The notes under the pieces were generated by a model that ran no database searches, was not told the DNA's origin, and worked only from the letters and a program-made list of their open reading frames with translations. DNA of 64,000 bases from Belliella kenyensis (GTDB lineage: Bacteria; Bacteroidota; Bacteroidia; Cytophagales; Cyclobacteriaceae): positions 62,001 through 126,000 of the forward strand of contig NZ_JAKZGR010000011.1 in NCBI RefSeq assembly GCF_022549675.1, read 5' to 3'. Position numbers and translations under genes: made by a program. Positions 43,121-52,427 of this stretch are shown piece after piece (positions within the stretch are counted from its first letter, which is position 1; each line of letters opens with the position of its first letter).

Positions 43121-45168
43121 GGCTATCACTTTTAATACTCGTGCTTTTTTTCAATTGCCAATTATTTGTCATAGCAAAAGATACCATTAAGCGACCATTT
43201 ACGGAATTTGGTTACCCAAAAAACACCATTTCATTTGGCAAAAAAAGTGGAGCTGTATTCTACATTGCAGATGATCCTCTTCGAGACTTTAGCCAAAGTG
43301 GTTTTTACTTGGAGATCATGGTATCTCCACTGATACAGAAAGAAAAAAGTCAAATAAATATCAAGCTAGATGATACCCCAGTAATGTCTCTCAATCTTGG
43401 TGAACAAGCTGACACACTTAAGGTATTTGTGCCTTTACAAAAAAGAGCAAATGGATCAGGCTTTTTAAAACTAGCCATAGAACCTTCTTTATGGTATGAG
43501 AATGAAGATTGTATGGACATAGACCAGAAAAGTATCTGGCTTAGAGTATCAGATAATTCTTATTTTTTGGATAGAACTTTGGAGCCAGCTACAGTAAAAA
43601 AAGAATGGAACATTGCGGAGTTTCTTCCAAGCGTGCAAACGATCTTGATTCCAAAAGCCAATTTAGAATCCTATGCAAGCGCAGTTTCTCATTTACATTT
43701 CTTCTTTCTTCACAATCAAGGCAAAAATCTATCCTTGAAATTTTTAGAAGATGCTGATCCCTTAGATTTCCACCATGCATTGATTGTTGGAGAATCTTCA
43801 CTTGTTAAGAAGAGCTTGCCTGCTTCATTTGCCACATCAAAAGAATTAGATTCCAATCCAATAGCTATCTATTCATTCGAATATATGGATTCATTGAGAA
43901 ATCAGACTATCTATCTCAACAACCTAATAGTAACCAGTAAAAATTCAGGTGATTTGGACATTTTGACACAAAACTTATTTACAGACTATGGAAAGAGTGT
44001 GCTTTTGAATGAGTCCTTTTCTATCGTTGAAAAGCACACTTCCTATGATCGAACGTATAAATTTGACACAAAACAGAAATATAACTTGTCTGAGTTGGGA
44101 ATGGATGAAGAAGTGATAAGTGGAAAAGGTCGTGTAAGAAAAAATTTCCTGATTCCTGAATTCTTAGCAAAACCATCATTGAATACATTATCCGTAGACC
44201 TATCTGTGAATTATTCCCCTGTTGGTAAAAATGATAAAGCTTATTTAAATGTATTTATCAATAACAGACTTCTTCAAACTTACCAATTAGACGATAGTGG
44301 AGTCTTAGAAAAATCGATAGCAGCAAGAAAAGCCCAGTTTGGAGCGAGCAATTACATAGGTTTTGAATTTATTTATATCCCTGAAGGTGGAATGTGTGAT
44401 GAAGCTGCAGCAGATTTTTTTGCTCAAATCAATCCTAAAAATTCATTTATTGGTTTACAATTTCACAATAGAATCCCTGAAACTCTTCATGCTTTTCCTT
44501 CAAACTTTGACGGTAAAGAAGTGGGAATTATCTATGATTATGATTTAAGCTTAGATGACATCAAGCATTTTTCTAAAATCATCAGTCTCCTAAATATTCG
44601 TGACACCAAGGCTTTGGGGATTTATCTCCCTAAAGTGACTGGGACAAAAAATATTACAGATGATGCAGGAGAAATGAACCTGATTTTGGTTTCGAGGTCT
44701 GGAAATAATTTTGAAAGTTTGTTACAAGATAGTCCTTATGTCGAGTTTTCAAAATCAAAAATAATTTATAGATCAGATGAATTAGAAAAATTCTTTGGCT
44801 TTATACCAGACAAGCAGCTCAATTACGTCCAGCTGCTTGACAATGGCAGCAATAAAGTACTGAAATTCAACTTATTTTCAAAAGATAGACTAGCATTTGA
44901 GAAGCTTTTGGATGGCTTCAGAGAACAATTCCTCACCAACACTGGGAATGTCATGATCGCCAATTCAAAGAGATACTTCTTTTTTGATCTAAGCCAAACA
45001 GATGTCAAAAATCAAAAATTAGAAAGTGAAGCCAGATTTGAATCATTCTGGCATGGATACCGAATATTAATAATCAGCATTTTAGCAGCTTTAGTCATTG
45101 TGTTGCTGATTTACATCTATAAGAAATCACGTTTTGCTCAAAAATCTATTGAAGATGCAAGAAAATAA
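43117..45168 (+). CDS. BcsB-like periplasmic subunit of a beta-glycan synthase
   Basis: 683 residues: signal peptide (about 1-20, LLILVLFFNCQLFVIAKD), a long periplasmic part of repeated carbohydrate-binding-like and ferredoxin-like domains, and one C-terminal TM helix (GYRILIISILAALVIVLLIYIY, about 649-670). BcsB landmarks appear: LKLAIEPSLWYENEDCMDIDQKSIWLRVSDNSYF (the LWxE..CxD region), and near the end GGMCDEAAADFFAQINPKNSFI. In cellulose synthases BcsB pairs with BcsA and guides the polymer through the periplasm. It overlaps the kinase gene by 4 nt and the outer-membrane gene by 14 nt. Confidence 0.8.
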   Translation: MRLSLLILVLFFNCQLFVIAKDTIKRPFTEFGYPKNTISFGKKSGAVFYIADDPLRDFSQSGFYLEIMVSPLIQKEKSQINIKLDDTPVMSLNLGEQADTLKVFVPLQKRANGSGFLKLAIEPSLWYENEDCMDIDQKSIWLRVSDNSYFLDRTLEPATVKKEWNIAEFLPSVQTILIPKANLESYASAVSHLHFFFLHNQGKNLSLKFLEDADPLDFHHALIVGESSLVKKSLPASFATSKELDSNPIAIYSFEYMDSLRNQTIYLNNLIVTSKNSGDLDILTQNLFTDYGKSVLLNESFSIVEKHTSYDRTYKFDTKQKYNLSELGMDEEVISGKGRVRKNFLIPEFLAKPSLNTLSVDLSVNYSPVGKNDKAYLNVFINNRLLQTYQLDDSGVLEKSIAARKAQFGASNYIGFEFIYIPEGGMCDEAAADFFAQINPKNSFIGLQFHNRIPETLHAFPSNFDGKEVGIIYDYDLSLDDIKHFSKIISLLNIRDTKALGIYLPKVTGTKNITDDAGEMNLILVSRSGNNFESLLQDSPYVEFSKSKIIYRSDELEKFFGFIPDKQLNYVQLLDNGSNKVLKFNLFSKDRLAFEKLLDGFREQFLTNTGNVMIANSKRYFFFDLSQTDVKNQKLESEARFESFWHGYRILIISILAALVIVLLIYIYKKSRFAQKSIEDARK

Positions 45169-46000
45169 AATCGGCTGGATAATGGTGCTATTGATAATGT
45201 TTGTAACGGCAAACAGCTATGCTCAAAATCCATGGCAACAAGATAAAGGCGAAGCATTGATTTCTCCATATATAAGTCACTATAGAGCATCTTCATTTAG
45301 GTCTAGAAATGGTGAAAAAATTCCATTTCAAGATGAGGGACTATTTACCAATTATAATCCTCGTTTATACTTCTCATTACCTTTGAAAGGTTATAAGGTT
45401 AATTTTTTTGGATCTATACCCTTATTTATCAACAAGTTCGATGACACACAGCAAAGTCAAAAAAATGTAGATCTTGGGGATCTGGAGCTTGGTGGACGAT
45501 TTCATATAAGACAATTGAAAAACCACTATCTCATGGGAGCAATCACAGCTTTTGTACCTGCTTACCAGAATAACAACCTTCCATACACTGGATTCGAAAG
45601 GTTTGGGATGGAAGGAAGGTTGATTTTGGCTGGGAACTCTCCTTGGATGGGAGAAAGTAATAACTTTCACAAGATAGAAGGAGCATTTAGGCAATTTTTC
45701 CCTGGAGGACCATCGCAAACAAGAGTATATGCTTCGCAAGGATTACGTATCACTTCCAAAATAGTACTGTTAGGTGAGCTGGATGGTATAATTTCATTTA
45801 GCAATGAGAGTCAATTCTTTGAAAACAACCTTCAGCTCGTATCTGACTTTACCATGGTAAAAGCTGCCTTGAATATCGGCTATGAATTTACGCCCGATTT
45901 CTCTCTCTATGGAGGCACATTTCATGATATTTTGAATAGAAACTCAGGTATAGGAAGCGGATTCCAAGTATTTTCAGTCATTCGAATGAAATCCAAGTAG
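45155..46000 (+). CDS. Outer-membrane protein of the glycan cluster
   Basis: 281 residues from ATG 45155 (MQENKIGWIMVLLIMFVTAN); the earlier in-frame start is a TTG inside the BcsB-like gene. Signal peptide to about SYAQ (residue 24), then beta-barrel strand pattern: NPRLYFSLPLKGYKVNFFGSIPL, NVDLGDLELGGRFHIRQLKNHYLMGAITAFVP, LNIGYEFTPDFSLYGGTFHDI, ending FQVFSVIRMKSK. It is a plausible export or anchoring barrel, filling the slot BcsC occupies in cellulose operons, but without the TPR part and not recognisably BcsC. It overlaps the upstream gene by 14 nt. Confidence 0.72.
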   Translation: MQENKIGWIMVLLIMFVTANSYAQNPWQQDKGEALISPYISHYRASSFRSRNGEKIPFQDEGLFTNYNPRLYFSLPLKGYKVNFFGSIPLFINKFDDTQQSQKNVDLGDLELGGRFHIRQLKNHYLMGAITAFVPAYQNNNLPYTGFERFGMEGRLILAGNSPWMGESNNFHKIEGAFRQFFPGGPSQTRVYASQGLRITSKIVLLGELDGIISFSNESQFFENNLQLVSDFTMVKAALNIGYEFTPDFSLYGGTFHDILNRNSGIGSGFQVFSVIRMKSK

Positions 46001-46003
46001 AAG

Positions 46004-47917
46004 ATGAGGCAGGAATACTACAGAAAATCACTATTTCAGGAGAAAGCTAAACTTAACGCTATTCAAATCGAAGAAATTGAACAGCTTGAGAGAAAGCTAA
46101 AACAGAGTTTTTTGAAAATTGCCCTAAACTTCGGGTACTTAAGTAGACGAAGCTGGAGAGAAACAATCCAAAGTACTGGCATCGAACTTTATCAATTTGA
46201 GTACGCCTCTTTAGAGCCAATTGAAAAAAACAAACTGGTACAAGACAACCTGCATCAATTTTTAGATGCATTGATATTCCCATTACGACAATCTGAAGAC
46301 AATCTTCACGTAGTGCTAAGTGATCCATCAGACAGCATCAATATCAATCGTATCGAAGTTATATTAGGTCAGAAAGTAGATAGTTTTGAAATTGCGGAAG
46401 ATTTAGATGTATTAAAAGCATTGCATGTCACTTATGGAGCAGAATATCTAGACAAGGCTGTGTTTGGAATATACGATAGTGACAGAGAAAGTTGTGCTAT
46501 AGAGACATTTACTAAGCCTCAATTGTACTTCTTGGGAATTATCTTTATGATAGGTCTATCTTTTTTCTTTTTCTTCCCTATCGGAACAGCGATTACGATC
46601 AATATTGTCTTGAATTTGCTTCTATTGATTTCTATATCATTCAAATTTGTTTTGACTTTGTATGGATCCAAATTTGAAGTGGCTCGAAAGATAAACCCTG
46701 AAGAACTGGAAGCTATAGATGATAAAGAGCTACCTTTTTACACTATTTTACTACCTGTATTTAAGGAATCAGAAGTAATACACAAGCTCGTCTATAACCT
46801 TAAGAACTTGGACTATCCAAGGGAGAAGCTGGACATCAAACTCTTGATAGAATCAGACGATGAAATGACTTATAACGCAGTAAAAAACATGAATTTCCCC
46901 TGTGTTTTTGAGCCTGTAATCATACCCTATGCACAGCCTAAAACTAAACCTAAAGCTTGTAACTATGGCTTATATTTTAGCAAGGGCAAATACCTCACTA
47001 TATACGATGCAGAAGATATCCCTGACAATAATCAATTAAAATTGGTACATACACTTTTCAAAAAAATAAGTGAGGAGTATGTGGTGGTACAGTGCGCTTT
47101 AAATTATTTCAATAAAAAGGAAAATTTACTTACTCGATTGTTTACACTTGAGTATTCATATTGGTTTGACTATATGTTACCTGGATTAGATAATCTGGAT
47201 GTACCAATCCCTCTCGGAGGGACATCCAACCATTTCCGATTTGACAAATTGATGGAGTTAGGTGGATGGGATGGATTCAATGTGACAGAAGATGCTGATC
47301 TTGGCCTCCGGGCTTACGCCAAGTCCTACAAGGTCACTGTATTGGATTCTACTACTCTAGAAGAAGCCAACAATGATTTTTTCAATTGGATAAGACAAAG
47401 ATCAAGATGGATCAAAGGCTATATGCAGACCTTTCTAGTGCATATGCGTAATCCTTTGAAACTGTACAAAAAAGTAGGACTTAAGGGATTTCTTTCATTT
47501 CAATTCTTTATAGGAGGTACATTTTTCACTTTTCTTGTGTATCCTGTTCTTCTTGTCTTTTTGCTATTCATCCTTTTCCTGTACACTGGCTTATTGGACA
47601 AAATGGTGTTTTGGAACGATGTTGAAATAAGCGAAATCATACTGGGAAATGTCCGTTTGTTTTTCCCAGACTGGTTGGTAATTCTTTCAGTGTTCAATTT
47701 TGTCGTGGGAAATCTGATGATGATCTATGTGAACATGATTGCTGTCTTTCGAAGAAAGGCTTATAGCTTGATGCTGTTTTCGTTGATCAACCCCTTTTAC
47801 TGGCTGATGCACTCTGTATCTGCCTATAAGGGATTGATTCAGCTGATCACGAAGCCATTCTATTGGGAGAAAACTAATCATGGATTGACTAAAGCTACCA
47901 AAGGCCCCGTACAATGA
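46004..47917 (+). CDS. Family 2 glycosyltransferase, BcsA/XagB-like beta-glycan synthase
   Basis: 637 residues. An N-terminal cytoplasmic domain of about 160 residues resembles the GspE/MshE N-domain (LNFGYLSRRSWRETIQSTGIELYQFEYASLEPIEKNKL). Then come two TM helices (about 170-218) and a GT2 domain with the processive-synthase residues: DAEDIPD (about 335-341), TEDADLGLR (about 428-436) and QRSRWIKGYMQT (QxxRW, about 464-468). At least four C-terminal TM helices follow. There is no PilZ domain. It polymerises a UDP-sugar and extrudes the chain. Linkage and sugar cannot be told from sequence. It ends in ATGA overlap with the next gene. Confidence 0.9.
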   Translation: MRQEYYRKSLFQEKAKLNAIQIEEIEQLERKLKQSFLKIALNFGYLSRRSWRETIQSTGIELYQFEYASLEPIEKNKLVQDNLHQFLDALIFPLRQSEDNLHVVLSDPSDSININRIEVILGQKVDSFEIAEDLDVLKALHVTYGAEYLDKAVFGIYDSDRESCAIETFTKPQLYFLGIIFMIGLSFFFFFPIGTAITINIVLNLLLLISISFKFVLTLYGSKFEVARKINPEELEAIDDKELPFYTILLPVFKESEVIHKLVYNLKNLDYPREKLDIKLLIESDDEMTYNAVKNMNFPCVFEPVIIPYAQPKTKPKACNYGLYFSKGKYLTIYDAEDIPDNNQLKLVHTLFKKISEEYVVVQCALNYFNKKENLLTRLFTLEYSYWFDYMLPGLDNLDVPIPLGGTSNHFRFDKLMELGGWDGFNVTEDADLGLRAYAKSYKVTVLDSTTLEEANNDFFNWIRQRSRWIKGYMQTFLVHMRNPLKLYKKVGLKGFLSFQFFIGGTFFTFLVYPVLLVFLLFILFLYTGLLDKMVFWNDVEISEIILGNVRLFFPDWLVILSVFNFVVGNLMMIYVNMIAVFRRKAYSLMLFSLINPFYWLMHSVSAYKGLIQLITKPFYWEKTNHGLTKATKGPVQ

Positions 47918-49476
47918 AATCAAAAAAGCTATTATATTTCTTTTCTTGGCTCGCACTCAGTAGCGGATACCTAGTGTTAAGTTATTGGCTCCAACAAAGA
48001 GGTTTCTTCAACTTAGAATCTTACTTTATTGACTATAAAAAACTAGTCACTTCATTGTATGAAGAAAGCATATTGAGATCTGTGTATTTTACAGATCCTT
48101 TCTTACTATACTTGGGATCTTCTCTATTCGGATTTCCAAAAGTAATGGGCTCTACATACTTTTTCAATGCATTGGTAATTGGAGGACTATCAAATCATCT
48201 ATTGTACAAAACCATAAACAGTCCCAAAATCCCAAATTTTCTTGTTGTTTACATTTTTTTTAGTCCAATTATTATTTATGCTGGAATATCAGGAGGCAGT
48301 TTAGCCTTGTACTTATTATTTTACTATCTCTTCTTCACCTTAGTATTAAAATACACAGAAACCTATTCCGTATTTCATCTTACCCTTTTGAGTATACTCA
48401 TAGGAGTATTTATACTTCTGAACTTAGAAGTGCTAAAGCTCTTACTACTACTCATCCCTATTTTCTTTTTTAGTAGCTTTCATAAAGCAAAAGGCATATC
48501 AGGCTCCTTTTATAATCGAGCTTCTCTTATTTTGAGTAATGATTCACAAAGAAGAAAATTCTTCTCCAGTTTTTTTTCATCAATTTTTGTAGTGAGCTTT
48601 ATCCCGCTGATGGGCTTAGCTACATTTCTTATTTTGAATAAGATCTTTGCAGGGAACACCTTCTATTTTTTGGAAAGCTACGGCAATAACTGGAACAGCT
48701 ACTCTCCAAATTTTGTGTTTATCAAAGATGTCGAAGCTTATAGCCCATTTATCGCCTCAAATACGCCCTTTTACCTGATAAGCTTCTTCTCAGTTTCTGT
48801 ATTGACAATTTTTCAAATTTTCAATTATGGAGGTGCTAAAGCCAAAAGTATACTGATGCTATTATCAATTCTGTTTTTACTTTCAGAAATTCAAGAGTTC
48901 AAAATCGAAAAATTAAACATCCAGTATTTAAGTATGCTGACAGGAGCAGGTTTAGCTTCGGCACTCTTTTTTAGGAAAGACTCTCTTAAACTCAACAGAT
49001 TCAATTACATTCTCGTTTCCCTTTTTGCTATGCTTGGGATGTATTTTCAATGGCAGTATTTCAATATCAGCATCCAAGAGAATGAAAACTTGTATGCTAA
49101 ATCATTGGTCGAGGCAGTAGAGAGTAAAAGAGTGAACAGCATTCAAAATTTCGAGCAAACATTTAAAAAATTATCTCCTGGCCGTATTTTGATAGATGAT
49201 GCCATTTTTTACCCAGAACTTACAACCCTTTCAAAAGAATTCATTTGGGAAGGTCACTTCAGCTCTAGTTACCAGCAAGCCTTGCAGATCCCCGAGCTGT
49301 ATGCAGATTACGTTGTAATGACTAAAAGTAATCACCCATTATTCTTAGATGATGTAGTTGCCACTGCATTCAAAAGGTTGGAAATGCTGCAAGTTCAATC
49401 AGATCTGAATCTTTTATTTGAAGATGATTTTCTGGAAATCTATCAAATCAACCCCAATAGCATAGTGAATAAATAA
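47914..49476 (+). CDS. Polytopic membrane protein of the glycan cluster, unknown function
   Basis: 520 residues with about ten predicted TM helices by eye (LLYFFSWLALSSGYLVLSYWL; FLVVYIFFSPIIIYAGISGG; LLLLIPIFFFSSF; FVVSFIPLMGLATFLIL; FNYILVSLFAMLGMYFQW). A C-terminal soluble part of about 110 residues (ENLYAKSLVEAVESKRVNSI; LSPGRILIDDAIFYPELTT) follows. The latter resembles the tail of membrane glycosyltransferases of the GT39/GT83 kind, but I see no catalytic DE or DD motif at the first loop, so I leave it unassigned. The 4-nt overlap with the synthase gene implies it acts with it, for example in modifying the polymer. Confidence 0.7.
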   Translation: MKSKKLLYFFSWLALSSGYLVLSYWLQQRGFFNLESYFIDYKKLVTSLYEESILRSVYFTDPFLLYLGSSLFGFPKVMGSTYFFNALVIGGLSNHLLYKTINSPKIPNFLVVYIFFSPIIIYAGISGGSLALYLLFYYLFFTLVLKYTETYSVFHLTLLSILIGVFILLNLEVLKLLLLLIPIFFFSSFHKAKGISGSFYNRASLILSNDSQRRKFFSSFFSSIFVVSFIPLMGLATFLILNKIFAGNTFYFLESYGNNWNSYSPNFVFIKDVEAYSPFIASNTPFYLISFFSVSVLTIFQIFNYGGAKAKSILMLLSILFLLSEIQEFKIEKLNIQYLSMLTGAGLASALFFRKDSLKLNRFNYILVSLFAMLGMYFQWQYFNISIQENENLYAKSLVEAVESKRVNSIQNFEQTFKKLSPGRILIDDAIFYPELTTLSKEFIWEGHFSSSYQQALQIPELYADYVVMTKSNHPLFLDDVVATAFKRLEMLQVQSDLNLLFEDDFLEIYQINPNSIVNK

Positions 49477-49478
49477 AA

Positions 49479-49507
49479 ACCCTCCCCAATTTATTCAATG
49501 GGGAGGG
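49479..49507. terminator. Terminator between glycan cluster and leuB
   Basis: A 9-bp stem ccctcccca/tggggaggg (49480-49488 with 49499-49507). On the minus strand it is followed by a T-rich run, so it ends the ilv-leu operon; it also sits 3 nt past the plus-strand stop and may serve both directions. Confidence 0.75.
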
Positions 49508-49522
49508 CTAAAATAAACTCAG

Positions 49523-50584
49523 TTAAATGTTTGCTGCCAACCAATCTCCTACTTCCGAAGTCTTGTAAGCTTTACCACCTTCAGCGATATCTTCGGTGAC
49601 AATGCCTTCAGCTAAGGATTTGTTTACCACATCAGAGATAGCTTGAGCTTCCTCTTTCATATCAAAAGCATACTCAAACATCATAGCTGCTGAAAGGACA
49701 GTAGCAAGAGGGTTTGCAATATCCTTTCCAGCTGCCTGAGGATATGATCCATGAATCGGTTCGAAGAGTTTGTTTTCTGTACCTACAGATGCAGAAGGCA
49801 TCAATCCCATAGATCCCGAAATCACAGAAGCTTCGTCAGTCAAAATATCTCCAAAGAGGTTTTCTGTGATCAGAACATCATAAGCTTTAGGCCATTGAAT
49901 CAATCTCATAGCCACCGCATCTACGAACTCGTACTCAACTTTTACATCTGGATATTCAGGTGCTAGTTCCTGTACGGTCTCTCTCCACAATCTAGAAGTA
50001 GCCAGTACATTGGCTTTATCTACACAAGTAAGAATCTTCCTACGTTTTTGAGCTGCCTCAAAACCCATTCTTGCAAGTCTTGAAATTTCTTCTTTGGTAT
50101 ACACATTGGTATCAAAGGCTTTGGTACCTTGCTCGTTTCTCCCTCTAGGCTCACCAAAGTAAACTCCACCAGTGAGCTCTCTAAAGAAGACAAAGTCTAC
50201 TCCCTCGACTCTCTCAAGTTTCAGAGGTGATTTGTGAACCAAGGAAGGGAAGGTAAATGTAGGTCGTACATTTGCAAAAAGTCCAAGCTTCTTTCTCATA
50301 GCAAGAAGTCCTTGTTCTGGTCTTACTTTAGCTTTGGGATCATTGTCATATTTAGGATCACCGATCGCACCGAATAGCACTGCATCTGCTCTCAAGCAAA
50401 CTTCATGTGTAGCATCAGGATAAGGGTCTCCAGTCTGATCGATCGCTGTAGCACCTACTACTCCTTCTTCAAAATTAATTGTATGGCCAAATTTCTTTCC
50501 GACTGCTTTGACCACTTTTACTGCCTGAGCTATTACCTCAGGTCCTATGCCATCACCTGGCAGTAGCGCTATATTCATTTCCAT
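49523..50584 (-). CDS. leuB: 3-isopropylmalate dehydrogenase
   Basis: 353 residues; oxidises and decarboxylates 3-isopropylmalate in leucine synthesis. Features: [21 protein letters not shown] (about 4-24), [83 protein letters not shown] and the NAD-binding [19 protein letters not shown]. Last gene of the operon. ATG at 50584 used (a second ATG at 50578 is equally possible). It overlaps the upstream gene by 32 nt. LeuB-type enzymes can also act in the citramalate route to isoleucine. Confidence 0.96.
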   Translation of the reverse strand: MEMNIALLPGDGIGPEVIAQAVKVVKAVGKKFGHTINFEEGVVGATAIDQTGDPYPDATHEVCLRADAVLFGAIGDPKYDNDPKAKVRPEQGLLAMRKKLGLFANVRPTFTFPSLVHKSPLKLERVEGVDFVFFRELTGGVYFGEPRGRNEQGTKAFDTNVYTKEEISRLARMGFEAAQKRRKILTCVDKANVLATSRLWRETVQELAPEYPDVKVEYEFVDAVAMRLIQWPKAYDVLITENLFGDILTDEASVISGSMGLMPSASVGTENKLFEPIHGSYPQAAGKDIANPLATVLSAAMMFEYAFDMKEEAQAISDVVNKSLAEGIVTEDIAEGGKAYKTSEVGDWLAANI

Positions 50585-52181
50585 AGAAATTCTCTTTGTC
50601 TTGTTTGGGGTTTTGATTTTTTAGCTCCTGAATATCTACTTTTACAGGAGTATTTATGTCCATTTTATCTATTATGTTCAACATTTTCTCTGTGGCCATC
50701 ATCGCAGCCACAGTCTGATCGGAGTCAAGCCCTTTGGTCTTGAAAATTCGTCCATAATCCCATGTGATCACTGTCTCCACGAAAGCATCTGTTTTGCCAC
50801 CGGGAGGAATAGACACATGATAGTCAGTCAATTTAGGCAGCTGTAGTCCTTGTGATTTATATATCTTTACAAGAGCTCTCATAAAGGCATCATACTGCCC
50901 ATCACCTGAAGAATGCTCTTCAAAAGACTTGCCATGGATGCTCATTTTCAATTGAACTGTCGGCTTCAACCCTCTAGAATGAGTCATATGATAGCCCTCG
51001 ATAAATATTTCCTTTGTGATAGAATTGTTTTGCAACACATCGGAAATGATATATGGCAAGTCCTCAGTGGTGACTCTTTCTTTTTTATCACCGAGCTCTA
51101 TGATTTTTTGGGTGACTTTCGTCAACTCATCAGGTTCAAGTGAAATACCAAGTTCCTGCAAATTTTTTAGGATATTCGCTTTTCCAGAAGTCTTTCCTAA
51201 AGCATATTTTCGCTCCCTCCCAAATCGCTCTGGCAGTAAATCATTGAAATAAAGATTCTTTTTATTATCGCCATCAGCATGAATACCAGCAGTTTGGGTA
51301 AAGACATTTTCACCAACTACTGGTTTGTTCGCAGGGATATGTTGACCTGAAAACTGCTCCACAAGCTTGCTGACTCTATAAATTTTGTGTTCATTAAGCC
51401 CAATTTCAAAATCTGTAAAATCCTTGATGATGGCCGTAACAGATTCAAGAGGAGCATTACCAGCTCTTTCACCAAGTCCGTTGACTGTGGTATGAATCCC
51501 AGAAATCCCACTATTGATGGCCTCCAACACATTGGCCACAGAAAGATCATAATCATTGTGAGCGTGAAAATCAAAATGACAATCTGGGAACTTCGAAGTA
51601 ATCATCTGGATAAATTGGGAGGTTTCTTTTGGATTTAAAAGCCCCAATGTATCTGGCAACATGATTCTGCTTACCTCGATTTTATTCAAAAAAGTAATTA
51701 GTGATAAAGTATAATCTATGGAATTTCTCATCCCATTACTCCAATCCTCAAGGTACACATTGACCGTGATATCCCGAGACCTTGCATAATCTACTGCTTT
51801 TTGAATATCTTCAAAATGTTGCTCCGGAGTCTTCTTCAATTGATGCACTAAGTGATTGAGTGAACCTTTTGTAAGCAAATTCATCACTTTGGCACCTGCC
51901 TCCACTAGCCAATCAACGGACGCTGGCGTGTCGACGAACCCAAGCACTTCGACTTTCTGAAGATACCCTCTCTCTCCTGCCCATTGGGTAATCTTCTGAA
52001 CACCCTCCATCTCTCCTTGGGACACGCGAGCAGAAGCCACTTCAATTCTATCCACCTTGAGTTCTTCCAATAGCAACTTAGCTATCTGAAGTTTTTCTGA
52101 AGGTAGAAAAGATACCCCTGAGGTCTGTTCCCCATCCCTCAAGGTTGTATCCATGATTTCTATTTTTCTCTGGTTTCCCAT
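50553..52181 (-). CDS. 2-isopropylmalate/(R)-citramalate synthase-type enzyme
   Basis: 542 residues of the HMGL-like/LeuA family: [22 protein letters not shown] (about 10-31), [68 protein letters not shown], and a C-terminal allosteric LeuA_dimer-like domain. A separate, standard leuA lies upstream in the same operon, so this second paralogue is probably a citramalate synthase feeding isoleucine from pyruvate and acetyl-CoA. This is inference; residues deciding the substrate cannot be judged by eye. It is separated from leuD by 246 nt of repeat-containing DNA. Confidence 0.82.
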   Translation of the reverse strand: MGNQRKIEIMDTTLRDGEQTSGVSFLPSEKLQIAKLLLEELKVDRIEVASARVSQGEMEGVQKITQWAGERGYLQKVEVLGFVDTPASVDWLVEAGAKVMNLLTKGSLNHLVHQLKKTPEQHFEDIQKAVDYARSRDITVNVYLEDWSNGMRNSIDYTLSLITFLNKIEVSRIMLPDTLGLLNPKETSQFIQMITSKFPDCHFDFHAHNDYDLSVANVLEAINSGISGIHTTVNGLGERAGNAPLESVTAIIKDFTDFEIGLNEHKIYRVSKLVEQFSGQHIPANKPVVGENVFTQTAGIHADGDNKKNLYFNDLLPERFGRERKYALGKTSGKANILKNLQELGISLEPDELTKVTQKIIELGDKKERVTTEDLPYIISDVLQNNSITKEIFIEGYHMTHSRGLKPTVQLKMSIHGKSFEEHSSGDGQYDAFMRALVKIYKSQGLQLPKLTDYHVSIPPGGKTDAFVETVITWDYGRIFKTKGLDSDQTVAAMMATEKMLNIIDKMDINTPVKVDIQELKNQNPKQDKENFYGNEYSATAR

Positions 52182-52427
52182 AATATCTTAAATTGTTGAG
52201 TGTAGATTTTGAAAGGTTGAAGGTTTAGTATTGAAGGATGAAATTTCGGTTACAGATGTATTGATTTGACTGATGTTAGCTCTTTTATTAATGAACTTCC
52301 AAAGCTCAGGCCCCACATCTAGCCACCATCACCAGTTAATTAATTAACACTTATATTCACTGTCTCCAATAGACTCAACCTCTTCATCCTTCATCCTTCA
52401 TCCTTCATCCTTCTACCTTCCTCTTTT
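52182..52427. other. Intra-operon spacer between leuD and the citramalate-synthase-like gene
   Basis: 246 nt with no gene. It is unusual in an operon whose other junctions are 1-17 nt or overlapping. It contains the heptamer repeat listed at 52382-52409. No hairpin plus T-run and no clear promoter were found. Confidence 0.6.
52382..52409. repeat. Tandem heptamer repeat, four copies of cttcatc
   Basis: Four exact, contiguous copies of cttcatc, with further purine/pyrimidine-skewed tracts on both sides. It looks like a simple repeat prone to slippage. Confidence 0.75.

Noticed and set aside
46004-46500. Canonical cyclic di-GMP-binding MshE domain in the synthase
   Set aside because: The fold resemblance is visible, but the conserved RLG-containing motif is not, so binding cannot be claimed.
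47914-49476. GT39/GT83-type mannosyl- or arabinosyltransferase
   Set aside because: The general look fits, but no DE/DD catalytic motif was found in the first periplasmic loop, so no function was assigned.
52382-52409. Possible CRISPR-like repeat
   Set aside because: Contiguous 7-mers without spacers are a simple tandem repeat, not an array; no cas genes are present.
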